Part shown: positions 32,105 to 44,100 of the stretch, one piece after another
Layout of the letters: each line of letters starts with the position of its first letter
How positions within the stretch are numbered: the stretch's first letter is position 1
Assembly (NCBI GenBank): GCA_030063045.1
Contig: JAQSEB010000153.1
Coordinates: forward strand, 124,001 to 188,000
Source: Pratylenchus scribneri
Lineage: Eukaryota; Nematoda; Chromadorea; Rhabditida; Pratylenchidae
Direction: 5' to 3'
DNA length: 64,000 nt
The notes under the pieces: generated by a model
The model's input: the letters and a program-made list of their open reading frames with translations, nothing else
What the model was told of the DNA's origin: nothing
The model's database searches: none
Made by a program: the position numbers and the translations under genes

Positions 32105-33787
32105 ATTAATTGTATTTTACATTGTGATCAATGATTTTTTATTTTCCATTATGATAAATGTTTTTAATGAAATGAAGAAAAAGTACGAAAATCAATTACG
32201 GTTTATAGAAATGAAAAATTAATTCTTTATAAACAATCAACATAAATAATCGAAAAAATGGAATTAAAAAAAAAAGAAATATTCTAAAAATGTCGTCTAA
32301 TTATTGAATTATTCTATTTTTTTAAATTAGTTGTGCTTTTCTAATAACGAACTGTGATCATTTTATGAATTCAAATATAAAAGTAATTTCTAAAATTCTC
32401 TTTGGTTATAATCACAATTTTATACGAAATAAAATAGATGTTTTTCTTTGATAAACAAATTCCATTTGCCTTAAATTATTACACCTGTTGTCCCAAAATA
32501 ATTCAGCCTGTTCTTTTTTTCGCTTAGATTAATTCCGCCTGTTTGTGTTTTCGCTTTGATTAATTCCGCCAATTCTTGTTTTCGCTTTGATTAATTCCGC
32601 CAATTCTTGTTTTCGCTAAGATTAATTCCGCCTGTTTGCATTAAATTAATTCCGCCTATTTGCCTTAAGCTAATTTTATATCCTATAAAATGCTCTAAAC
32701 AATTCCATAATAGCTTTCCCACAATGGGCACCAAACCGTTTCGTCTGCATGTGTCGGGTCCGCAAATGTCGTAATAAAATTCTGTTAAAAAAATAAATTC
32801 AAAAATAAAAATTGGTGAATTCTTTTCACGGTTTATTTGAATCCATTACCATTTTCCAAGAAGTCTTCATATTTATTTTCTAAATATTTTAATTTTAATT
32901 TTTCCAAATTTATTAAAATGTAAATGGAAAATAATTTTTGTGTCCATTTGATCAATCGATTCATCCGCCAAATTTCCATTTCCAATCCCTCTCCTAGGGC
33001 CATTGCCGATGTAAACAAATGAAACGAGCGTTCGCCCCTCACCCCAAATGGCCAAGATGAAAGAGTGATGAATGAAAATATCGATACTGCCCAATTCAAA
33101 CTATATTCTCAACCTAAATTAAAGGAAAGCGGGCGCGCAATATTCCCCCGCAAAATGATCAAGTGTGACTAAAAATCCACAATTCGGCCTTTTGGAAAGC
33201 CAATGGCTTTTGCCTCAAATTCTCAAACCCTGACAAAAGGGCATTTCGCCGAAATATTGCAAATTTGCGCACTCGAATTTTGCAGCCTCATCAGCTAACA
33301 ACAAAATTTGTTTCACTAATAACCATAACAGAGTAAATTTAGAGTTTAATTAAAGTTTTAGGTACTTAGAGGATGAGTCTTAGTATTTAAGCAAATCGTT
33401 AAATCTCTGGGCAGTGATCTAAAGGCTCAAGTTCTAACTCCTAATTCGAAGATGGATCTTGAGCAAAAATTTTAAAAGATCGGAGCACAACTGGAGCGTG
33501 AACCATAAAATCCGAAAGACACCAGTTTTTGGTTGGGGTACAAAATTCGCGCACATCAATTTCTGGCAATCTTCTGACATTGTCATTTGTCACTCAAGCG
33601 ATTAGAAGATTTATTCGGAAGGATTGTGGTGCGCGGGGCCACTGACTTTTTGTCTCAGTCTTTGCTATGGGAAGTGCCCCTTTTCCTAACCCAATCTCTC
33701 TATTGGATGGCCATTGCCACTTTTTGGCACATCTTTTTTAAATCTTACAACCTCTATTTCAGGCGGAAACTCAGAATTTACTCTTCA
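32105..33787. other. Interval between kinase genes 3 and 4
   Basis: No gene. It contains a small TTAATTCCGCC array (32508-32670), half of an inverted-repeat element (32700-32780: CACCAAACCGTTTCGTCTGC, GGGTCCGCAAATGTCG) and, at 32940-33110, the upstream block shared by kinase units (CCATTTGATCAATCGATTC, GTAAACAAATGAAACGAGCG). Confidence 0.6.
32508..32670. repeat. Small TTAATTCCGCC tandem array
   Basis: Five to six units of about 29-30 bp (TTTTCGCTTTGATTAATTCCGCC, in pieces with variable linker). It is the reverse complement of the unit of the array in intron 3 of the third kinase gene, about 3 kb away. Confidence 0.75.
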
Positions 33788-36700
33788 ATGAAATCAACAA
33801 AATTCATCGTTCCTTTTATCATCTCCACAATTTTAATTAAATTTTCAATGTCAAAATTAAATGCCCGTGATATTTTCGCTGCGATTGCTGTGGATTTAAA
33901 GAAAATTAAAGATTTTCCTCCACCAATTCACTGCTCTTGTCATAAAGGAGATAATTTAAAAAATATGATAGGCATGAAATTCAAAGATGGCAATAAATAT
34001 TTAATCTCCAAGAAGCCAATTGGTAAAGGCGGAACTGCCTTGGTAAATAAAATATGAAATAATATAAAAATTAAAAATATATAAAAATGGGGATTCTAAT
34101 TCGGCTTAAATTTAAATAAAAAATTTAAAAATTTTTTTATAAATACTAAATCTTTTAAATATTGAAAAATTTAAATACTTTAAGGTTTTTCATGCCATTT
34201 ATATTGGACAAAAATGGGAAATGCCACCAGATACGCCGATAAAATGTGAAGCCATCAAAGTGGCCAATCCATCGATAACCGGAAATAATGAGGAAATTGA
34301 AAAAGAATTGGCCATTATCGATGATATTTTCAAGCAGCCTAAACATTATTCAATTTGGCCTCGGCCAGACCATAATTTGCGCTTTTTTAGAAAGTAATAA
34401 TATTTCCTTTGAAAATATTTTTAAAGAATTTTCAGAGAAATTTTCCCCTATAAAAAGATGAAACATTCAGCCATTGTGATGGAATTGGGCAAACAAAATT
34501 TATATGAATATTGGCAAGAGGCGATGCCACAATTTTGTCGGTGCCAAAGTTTTTTACCCGTACGATTTTGCCAAAAATGTACATATGAGGCAATTTCGGA
34601 GACAATGCTCCTCTATATAATGCGTGAAATCAGTTTAGGCCTTCAACAATTGCACCAAAGAAGTTGGATACTTGGAATTTTAATAGAATTTTAGAACTAA
34701 TTTTATCTTAAAAATTAATTTTGACTTTTGATTATTAAAAAAATTTTCCTAATTATCCAGATTATATATTCATTGATTTGAAACCGAAAAATGTGATGAT
34801 TATGCCGGATTCGCCGAATCCAAAGGAATTGAATGAAGAGAATTTAGGAAGGCTTCGAATTAAATTGACAGATTTTGGTTCTGCACTAAAATTTTTGCCA
34901 GAAAATGGAAAACGAAAATTAAGCAATGATGAGAGGAAACACTTGATGTGCACCAAATTTTATTGGGCTCCCGAACTTTATGATGAACTCATTGATGAGG
35001 TTAATTCATTTAATTTTTCAATTAAATTATATTAATCTAATTTTGAGGGAAATTTTATTTTTACATTATTTAAATTAAAATTAGAAAATTTATTTTTTAA
35101 TCAATTGAATTTTATGGAAATTCCATTTTCCTAATAAGTAAAATTAAAAACAGAAATTTTTATACCCACTAAATGCAATTTGCGAAAAGTGAATGGAATT
35201 TTCAGTATTATGTAAATTGAAATAAAGATTCAATTTTTGACTTTTTATTTTTTTTGAATTTTTTAACAAAATTGTAATTTTTAAAAAATCAACAGCCTTT
35301 TCTGCGAATTTATATTTGCAAGGAATAATTAAAATAAAAAATCTGAACAATTTTTAATCATTTATTATATTAAATTAAATTGTTATTAAATCACCTTTAT
35401 TTAAATTTTTTATTTTCATTAATTTTAGATTAGTCCAGAAACTGACATTTTCTCACTGGGTCGACTTATGCTGATGTTGGCTGTTCAAACTCCGCAAATA
35501 AAAAATTTTTGGAAGAATTTGGATAAGAATTTTGTAGAAAAACGTGAAAATTGGGAGGAATTGGTGGGTAACATGCTTGTAGTCATGGAAATTCTTCCTA
35601 CAACAGCGATGATTGGTCAAATATGTGAATTTGAATTTGAATCGGACTCGGATTCAGCAGGTGTGGAAAATAAAAATGAAATTGTAGAGCATCAAGGGAA
35701 GGAAGGAAAAAATAAAATGAAAATAGAAGAACAAGAAAAGAATGTTGAGAAAAATAAAATGAATGTAGGGCATGAGATTGAAGAAGTGGAAAATGAAAGT
35801 GAAATTGAAAATGAGGAGGAATATTTGAAAATGCTCTATGATGAATTGAAGAGGAATTACCGATATTTGATGGAAATCATTGAGGTAAATTTATTCCTAT
35901 GCTGATAACAATCGTTTCACAGGCTACCTCTTCTAGCATTTTATAATCACAATCAATCTTAGAATGCTAACCGATATCATTTTTAAAGACAATCGGTTCA
36001 ATCTAAGAGAAGAAGAATTACATACATAAATGACATCGGGTTTCATTTTAACGTAACCGGTTTCATCTTACTGTTTAGCGAAAATTGGTCTTAAAAAGAA
36101 CGGTCAATTTCATCATAATTATAAGCAAATATAATTTTGATAAAAACGATTTTATCTTATTAGTGACAGCCAGTTTCTTTTAGTGACAACCGGTTTAATT
36201 CTAATTACAGCTGATTTTATCTTAGTTAGTGAGAAATGGTTTCATTTTAATAACAACCGTTTAATTTTAGTTAGCACCGATTTAATTTTTGACGCCGATC
36301 TAATTTTAATGACAACTGGTTTCATTTTAGTGACAACCAGTTTTTTAATTATCGTTGATTTAATTTTAATAATAGCCTATTATTAAATCCATTTAAATAG
36401 TATTTAGGCCTATAAAAATGATTACAATTTTAATTATTGATTTTCTTTCCCTCACAGCGAACTCAAGCAACGGAACAAGAACAAAGACCAACGGCATTTA
36501 CAATCGTCAAGGAATGTTCACCAAAATTGGCTCATTTGAAAAGAAACCAAACCGAACTAAAATCGGGTCTACATTCTACCAAAAGCGGAGCTCTCATATC
36601 TCAAAACCCAGTTGATGCCACTGGAAGCAGTGTCCGAAGAGGAAGCAGCCTGACGAGAAGTTTCAAAAGAGTGATTTCCAAAAAATTTCGTCGCTTGAGT

Positions 36701-36889
36701 TTGGGAAGTTTTAAATTTTTGGAACAAAAATCAACGCAACATTTTTCCAATCCGAACAGTGGAGTTCTCAAAAATCGAAAATCAACAGATGATACTTCTG
36801 CTGGGGGCAGCGTTCGAAGAGGAAGCAGTCTGACAAGAAATTTGAAACGAGAATTATCCAAAAGAATTCGTCGGATGAGCATTGGATAA
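33788..36889 (+). CDS. Secreted protein kinase, array member 4 (605 aa, six exons)
   Basis: Exons 33788-34042, 34185-34393, 34436-34662, 34761-34999, 35429-35884 and 36458-36889 join in frame with family phases. The frame is open upstream from a TTG, but the ATG before KSTKF matches the family start and gives a good signal peptide. HCSCHK; Gly-loop PIGKGGTALV; CEAIKVANP; YIFIDLKPKN (Gln to Lys next to the catalytic Asn); LTDFGSALKF; APEL; DIFSLG. The third exon encodes two CxC or CxxC pairs (FCRCQS, FCQKC), shared with member 3. The tail exon is the longest of the array and contains a direct duplication: SVRRGSSLTRSFKR, then RRLSLG, repeated as SVRRGSSLTRNLKR, then RRMSIG (about 36622-36709 and 36802-36887). 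Confidence 0.9.
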
Positions 36890-37530
36890 TTTTAAATTTT
36901 TTAAATGACTATATTTATATCATTATCTAAGAATTATGCGTAAAACATTTACGAAATTCATCGATTTAAGGAAATTTTATAAAGGAATATTTCCTAAAAT
37001 AAACAGTAATTACTGAAATTGTTGATATGAATATGGAAAATGTCTACAAGATTATAAATTTCCACAATCTTGTTCTGGAACCATTAATTATACTCTAATC
37101 GATAGATCTCGACAAAAATTTTTTTTTGATTATCTTTTGATTTATAGTTAGGCTTGAACAAAAATGAAAATCGGCTTAAAAAGTTTAATGTACAATGACT
37201 ATTCACGGCGGAAATCGGAAATTATGACAGAGAAATATGAAACTTTCTTTTATGGAATTGCTGAGAATTTTTTGAAATTTTTTAAGGAGAAATTTTTATT
37301 CCCGGTAACTTTATATTGTATTTTGCATTAAATTTAATTTTTTTGAAATTTTTCATTATTAAATATTATATTGGACTTAAAATTTGCATAAACTTTTTCT
37401 AAAAAATTTTAAGAGCAATATTAATATTTATTATTTAATATGAAATTTTAATTCAATTTCAATGACATCATCATTATTTGTATATTTTCTCTCTCCACTT
37501 CATACACGGAATGCCTATTTGTTCAAATAA
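36890..37530. other. Interval, no gene recognised
   Basis: AT-rich, no supported exon on either strand. It marks the switch from plus-strand kinase genes to a set of minus-strand genes. Confidence 0.5.
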
Positions 37531-37633
37531 TCAATGCATCAACTTTCGAGCAATGACAATGACACCGCTAAAGGCAACAAACAGCAAACACCCAAACCCG
37601 ACCGAAATGATTGTGATAAAAATAAGATAAAGA
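37531..37633 (-). pseudogene. Orphan last exon of a tail-anchored or GPI-type protein
   Basis: On the minus strand, after an ATTTTAG acceptor, a 34-codon frame encodes a hydrophobic segment (IFITIISVGFGCLLFVAF, then SGVIVIARKLMH and stop). It matches in character and flanking DNA the last exon of the Cys-rich protein gene at 45271, including the downstream TCAAATAATCAATG region. No upstream exons are present before the SPRY gene starts at 37752, so it looks like a duplicated 3' fragment. Confidence 0.45.
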
Positions 37634-37751
37634 CTAAAATTTAAAGAAATCTTGGATTGAAAGTTTGTCAAAAATTTATAAAATAAAATTAATTATAACA
37701 GAAATCCTGAATTATATGTATCTGATTTATATTCATTTTTTTGAATTCTTT

Positions 37752-39658
37752 TCATTTATTGTCTTCCAATATACGTTTAAATTCCTTAAAGCGCCATTCA
37801 TTTTTCCCAAAATTTGCGCGAATTGATTCGTCACGGAACAAATTTACAGCCGGAAATAATTGAAGTGTTGCAAATTTAGCCGGCAATTCAGCCTTTCCTA
37901 AAATGGATAAATAAAATTTCAAATTGAATAAAAGTGTTTTTTAATTTTAATATTCAAAAAACAATATTATTCAGAATTTTTAGCATTTTAAATGAATTTT
38001 TATTTTAAAATTGAATTTTTGTATTTTACCAATCAATTGGCCATTGCATGTGGCAAAACATTGCATCAGTGAATTTGGCAAATGCATAATGCCAATACCA
38101 AACAAATTCCCTTCGGCAATATATTGATAGGCACATTTTAATCCAATCCAACGATTATCAATCCACATTCCTCCTTTTCGATCTATTCCGATTGAATTAT
38201 TCTTGAATCCAAGGCATTCACCTTGCAAAGGAAATTGTTCAACACAAAATCCAATGCTAATACTGCACTCTCTGAAAAATAAAAATTTATGTATATGTAA
38301 GTTTATTAAGTCAATATTTAATATTATTATTTATCATTTTTATTATCATAATTAAGTACTTAACTAATTTACATCTCATTTTTGGGTTATCTGATTAAAA
38401 GTGAAGAGTCCCCTTAGGGTATTTTAGGTAGGGTTTATATGCGGTTATATGAGATGATTTTTACCACATCAGTCATCTCATCACATCCGTAGCGTTTTGA
38501 AAATTGGACATTTTTAATTTCAATTTACTCTAATAAATCCGAAAACGGTTTTAGACTATTCAAATCTTATACCAATTTATGGATCTAATAAACATACATC
38601 GAATGTTATATAAGCTGTCATGTTTTGATCAAAAGTAAAGTGTATTAAACCGTTTAAACCATATTTCCAGTTTATGTTTTAAAATTGAATAAAAACCGAT
38701 TCTAGACCCAACAAACTTTATTACATATTGAGATCTCATCGATACGCATCGAAAAGTATATAAAATATCAAGTTTTAGCCCAAAATTAAAGAGTTTAAAA
38801 CCAAAAACTTCAAATATAGCTTCAGCGATTTAATACCCTTTAATTTTGATCAAACCATGACAAATTATAAAACAATCCGACGCGACTCGATGAGATCTAC
38901 AATCTACAAATTGATATAAGGTTTGAAGGGTCTAAAATCGGTTTTTGATTTATTAGAGTAAATTGAAATTATAAATGTCCAATTTTCTAAACGTGCCACT
39001 GCGCTTATTCCCGAAAGATTCTAACCCCAAGCCTGATGACCCATAGAGGAGACCAAACACTTCCAAAAAGAGAATGTAAGCTAGGTAAGTATCCATATTT
39101 TAATATATTTATTATATTTTATATAATTTAATTAAAAATTCAAATTTAAAAATATACCTAATCTTTCTGAATATTTCCAATTCAAAATAGAAGGCAATTG
39201 CTGGTTTATTGATGCCCAAATTAAATGCAGGAATTGGAAAATTGGCGCGAACGCAATTCATCTTAGTATCAATCTCCATAACTAAAAATATTGACTTTTT
39301 AAATGTTTTTTAGGACAATAATATACAATTATATCATGAATAAATTTAATATTGAAATTTAAATTATTTACAATGATAGTTGATTGAAGAATGGATAACG
39401 CCGAGTCCATCTTCGAAAAACGCCAATTTTGGTCCGCAATCATTTTCATTCCATTTGTTTTCCTTCATTAACTGCAAAAATTCAATTCTTTTTATATCAC
39501 AAATTTTGTACCATTTTAATGCTGTTGACCATTTTTTGAATATTTCTTGCCAAAAAGCCATTTGGCATTTTGGATAGATGGTCAAAAGCGTTTTGTAAAG
39601 GTAACGATCCGAACAATTCGTTAAGCAATTCAGCTGGCAATCCTCTACGGAGCTTTTT
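37752..39658 (-). CDS. SPRY-domain protein, SPRYSEC/RBP-like (5' end unresolved)
   Basis: Four minus-strand exons join in frame: 39658-39372, 39281-39158, 38271-38030 and 37897-37752. NKWNENDCGPKLAFFEDGLG resembles the NRWDSAACH start of nematode SPRYSEC proteins. AFYFELEIF, CSISIGF, GECLGFKNNSIG, LFGIGI, CNGQLIG and FPAVNLFRDESIRANFG are the consecutive strands of a SPRY/B30.2 fold, a protein-binding domain. In cyst nematodes secreted SPRY proteins act as host-targeted effectors; whether this one is secreted is open, since an apparent signal-peptide-like stretch just upstream (from a TTG at 39708) looks like translated intron. A Lys-rich coiled-coil-like sequence near 39720-39830 may be part of an earlier exon, but I could not splice it in phase. 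Intron 2 holds an inverted-repeat element. Confidence 0.75.
38492..38996. mobile_element. Inverted-repeat element (MITE) in the SPRY gene intron
   Basis: Two arms of about 100 bp in opposite orientation: GAAAATTGGACATTTTTAAT, then TTCAATTTACTCTAATAAAT at the left, and the reverse complement at 38890-38996. Inner sequence (GATGAGATCTACAA, TTGATATAAGGTTTGAAGGG) recurs at 47990-48180 and 62268-62553, so it is a dispersed family. Confidence 0.7.
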
Positions 39659-40248
39659 CTAAAAATTTGTAGAAAAGAGATCAAATATAAATAAATAAAT
39701 ATTTTCAAACCTTATCTTTCACAATTTTTGTCATTTTTTCTTCCTTAAATTTTCGATTTTCTTCTTTTTCCTTTTTAGTTTTTGAATTTCTTCCTCAATT
39801 TTTTCCTTGTTATATTTTTATTTGAAATCTATTTTTAGCAGTAAAATCCGCTAAAAATGATTAATATTTTTATTGGAAGGTAGATTAAAAAATAATTAGA
39901 AGATTTATAGACAATTTTATAATTATTATTTCAAAAATTTAATTTGAATCTATTTTATTTAAATAATGAAAAGAAATGGGAATTGGGAATGGAAATGTCC
40001 TCTTTATTCTAATTTGTCAATCCAATTTGTTCGTCAATGAATTTGAAAAAAAGACACAAAATTTTACAATACACTTTCGACAATAGCGGATTTACATTAT
40101 TTTCCCAGATTCAAAAAATTTAAATTCAAATTCAAATCTTTCATTGAATTTTACCTCTAATGAGAAAAAATTAAAAATTAATTTCTGGCTTATAGGAATT
40201 TCCATATCTAATCAATGAAAAATTAATCATAATATTGCTAAAAGCACA

Positions 40249-40503
40249 AATCTTGCAGGTGAATTTGATGCTTTGAAAAATGTTTGGAGAAATTTCCGCA
40301 GGCAACATTTGAATTATATTTTGCGAATGCAAAATACAAAAATATCAAAAAGGATATCTATCATCGCTAATGGGAAGTATCAAATGTCCAATTATATTGC
40401 AAACAACAAAGAGCAAAATTCCCCCAAATCTCCTCCTAATCCTTTTCTGACAATGAGAAAAGGGAATCAAAATCCTGAGGCAATTTTCTCATCCATTTTG
40501 TAG
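40249..40503 (+). CDS. Possible exon fragment, MADF-like
   Basis: After a TCTTGCAG acceptor the plus strand is open for about 85 codons to a TAG. The start (EFDALKNVWRNFRRQHLNYI) recalls the second helix region of MADF domains, DNA-binding modules with a W-x-x-(L/F)RR pattern, and the rest is polar. No matching first part is seen upstream. Could be a fragment of a spliced gene or chance. Confidence 0.2.
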   Translation, partial: NLAGEFDALKNVWRNFRRQHLNYILRMQNTKISKRISIIANGKYQMSNYIANNKEQNSPKSPPNPFLTMRKGNQNPEAIFSSIL

Positions 40504-40608
40504 ATTTTTTTAATCCTCATGGGCATTGTTGAGGATTGGACACATTACAAATTCAATTGATAAAATTATAATTTCATAAAAAATATAAATAATTTTGATT
40601 TAGGGAAA

Positions 40609-40800
40609 GCTGAATTGCCAGAAAAATTCTTCAAATTCAAACTTTTACTGGCTATTCACTTGAGACTTGACGCATCAAGGCGATATAATCCACGTAAACT
40701 TCGGGAAGAAGGAAAGGCAATTCAAGGAATTCAACAAATTATTTCAATTAATTGCAAATGAAAAAAGAAAAAGAAAAGGAAGCAATCACATAATATTATC
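40609..40800 (+). pseudogene. SPRY last-exon fragment with frameshift
   Basis: After a TTTAG acceptor the plus strand reads GKAELPEKFFKFKLLLAI, matching GKAELPAKF of the SPRY gene, and then, in another frame, HVNFGKKERQFKEF, matching ANFGKNEWRFKEF. The last SPRY exon is thus present in inverted orientation relative to the intact gene and broken by a frameshift around 40680. Other SPRY exons are not seen upstream. Confidence 0.6.
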
Positions 40801-41124
40801 TCAACATTTTATTCTAATTTATTTTACAATCCAGTTTCCAAATAAAAGTTCTATTTGATATGTGTGGAAGGATGTTAATGTTATTCTGTTTATTTCTTTA
40901 TTCATTCTTCTTGAAATTTTTATATAACAAATGAGAATTGCCAATTGATAAATTAGAAAGAGCCACAATATTTTGTTTCAAAAAAAGAGAGGAAAATGTA
41001 TAAGATTTTTTAAAAAAAAAACAGGTAGAAAAATTAGAAACTTTTCCAAATTAAAAATTTTTGGAATATTTGGGACAAGTTTGAAAAATAATCATTCAGG
41101 ATTATTTCTTTCCCCCAATTCAAA

Positions 41125-44100
41125 TTAATGGAGCAAAAATGAACGATCCCCTTCATCCTGCCCAAATTGTTGTTGTTGTTGAGCATCATTATCAATGCCA
41201 ACAATAATGTCATTTCCCTGCGGCTGTTCATTTTGTTGCTGTTGGTTGCGATTCCCTACATCTGCTTCATTTCCTCTATTTAAACCCAATTTCGCGGCAA
41301 TGACCGCTCCAATTGCTGCAAGCAAAGGACCGGCCCAAATCTTAAAAATTTGAATTTTATAAAATTTAAAATTAATTACAAAAATTTCTGAAATTTAAAT
41401 CTAATTTAAAATTTGAATTTAAAAAATTTTTTAACTTTAATTGAAATTTAAACCCATTTTATATAAATTAATAACAAAGAACTAGGCTATGAAATTAAAT
41501 TTTATTATTACAGATATTTCTGAAAATTAAAATCCAAAAATGCAAAAAAAATAATCTAAAATTTATATAAATTTTTATTTAAACTGACCAAAAAGACTTC
41601 ACAAGCACTGATGAAACCATTGAATAAGCGTGTGATTTTTTCTTCCGATTTCTCGTTATTGCCCAACACATCAATGTGCTGTCGTAATTGGCCAATCTTT
41701 GCAATAAAGAATATTTAATGGGTTTAATTATAATTTAATTTCATTCTCTTACTTCGCTTTGAACAGCGTGGAACATTTCCTCAATTGTTTTGTTGCCGAC
41801 TCCATGCCCTCCGTTATGATGAGCTTTTGTTGGCAAAACTTAAATTGTTGAAGGAATAAGTAAAATGGTTATGAAATTTTCAATAATTTTAACATTTTTT
41901 TTTGTAATTAGCTCAACAATGAATAAATTATCTAGGAAAGGGGATAATATTGCTAAGCCTATAGTGTCCCACAATTGGCTTTAAGAAGATTGTTACAATG
42001 TGTGCAAAATTAACTCAAATTTTCTGAGGAAAAAACATATTGTTTTGAATTTTCGAAAATTAATAATATCCCAAGGGTTTTTAGTTTTAGTTTTAGAATG
42101 GCTTATCGCTTTTCCGAATTGGCAGTTTTTTTGTTGCATGAGTCATGGATATTGGATAATAGAATAATCCAAATACTAAAATGTTGGGCAGTCGGGATCA
42201 TTCAATTTTATGGAAAAATCCTATATATAATTTTAGAAGTGTAATCTTGTGGGTCACGCGGTTTTCTCAGTGTTGTGTGGATGGATTGAGCTGATTTTTT
42301 GTACTTGGGGGTTTTTTGGGGTGCTGATCAAGATCAGTAGAATAGATTTTTGATTTGGCCAAGTCTCGCGAAGCTAGGCCATAACGCTATGGCCAAGTTT
42401 AGTGATTTTGGATTTTGATTATGAAAATGTCTAATATAGGGTAATCGACCATGCTGAAGACGATGGTGATAATGGTTTTGCATTTGGTTCAAGTCTCGCG
42501 CAGCTAGGCCATAAATTATGGCCAAGTTTAATGATTTTGTTTATAGATGATGAAAATGTCTAATATAGGGTAATCGAGGGTGCTGAAGACGATGATGATA
42601 ATGATTTTGCAATTGGGTCAAGTCTAGCGCAGCTAGGCCATAAGTTATGGCCAAGTTTTAGGCTTTGGATTATGATAAGTAGATATCGATTTTTATGCTA
42701 TGAGTAGTTATAGATGAAATATTTGTTGATTTGATTAAGCGACTGGATGACCTAAATGGTAGAGCTATTGATTTGGTATGAAATGAACTATGAAGGTTCG
42801 ATTCCCAGAGGCGGCAAATAATTTTTTCAACTTTTTATTCTTCACAAATTAAATCATTGAGCCCCGAAGGGGCGAAAATAATATAAAGGAATAATCTCCG
42901 GGCGAGCGAAGCGAGCTGAGCCCCGAAGGGGCGAAGAAAATAAAAACAGTCACACTTCCCTAGCTCAGAAGAACGCCCGATAGGGCGTTCTTCTGAGCTA
43001 GTTAATTTTAATTTTTGAAAAAAGATAAATCAAAAAATTATTATTATTGCATTTTTAATTAAATTATGAGAAAAATTTAAATTATGTCATTTAAATTGAA
43101 AATATTTTTACCATTTTCTTCATAAGCAGCTTTTCCAAATTTGGTTCCACCGAGGAGAGACATAGTCCCATTGTTGAAGACAAGGGAAATCTATATTCAA
43201 ATTATTTTCTAATAATTATTATTTTTAAAATAACCTCAACAGAATTTGGTGGAAATCCTTTCTCCAATTCCATACAAAATCCATCAACCAATTTGGTGAT
43301 TCCTTCTTTAGGACAGTTCAAATCATTTGGGCTGAATGTTGCATAATCCGATTGGCCATCATAATACAAGGAAACACTTGGAAAAGAATTATTTAGATAT
43401 TTTTAAATATTTTTATTAAGGTTGATCAGCTGATCAATGATTTATTTAAATTAATTTGAATAAGAAATGTATTTAAAAATAATTTTTTAGGCCAAATAAT
43501 TCAAAATGTTAATAATAAAATGTTACCTTATATTAGGGTTATCTAGTCGCTTCGCTATGACTAGGGCAGTATAGGATAAAAATTAAAAATAAGTTAGATC
43601 TCTGGCCAAGCTTTTTCAGCAAAAAGTGCCATAAATAGAGACATTTTAAAATTAGTATTCATAATGAAAAAAAGAATTTTGAAAAATGGCAATCTCAACA
43701 AATCAAAGGGTATTATGCCTTTTGCAGACCTGCCACTTGCGGACGAAACGGTTTGGGCGGTTAAAGTTAATGTGGAATTGTTTATGGCATTTTATTAGTC
43801 ATAAAATTAGCTAGAATAAAACATCAAAAACTTTGACCAATATCGAGTATTCACCGTGTTATTCAAAAATACAATTTTTATTACATCAACGATTTTTTGG
43901 CCTTAACAAACACGATAAATACTCAACATTTGGCAAAGCTTTTGATATCATATTATAGTAATTTTAGATATAATAAAATGCTTTAAACCACTAGATTTAC
44001 CGACATCGGCACCAAACCGTTTCATCCGCAAGTGGCGGGTATGTAAAAGGCGGCTAACCATAGGACAGAGTCGATTTCGGTTTGATAAATAGATGAAATT

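Noticed and set aside
33587..33787. Longer N-terminus for kinase 4 from an upstream TTG
   Set aside because: All relatives start at the ATG before the signal peptide, and the extra part precedes a TTTCAG acceptor-like site.
39660..39708. Signal peptide for the SPRY gene
   Set aside because: The hydrophobic stretch starts from TTG and ends at a TTTTTAG acceptor, so it is most likely translated intron.
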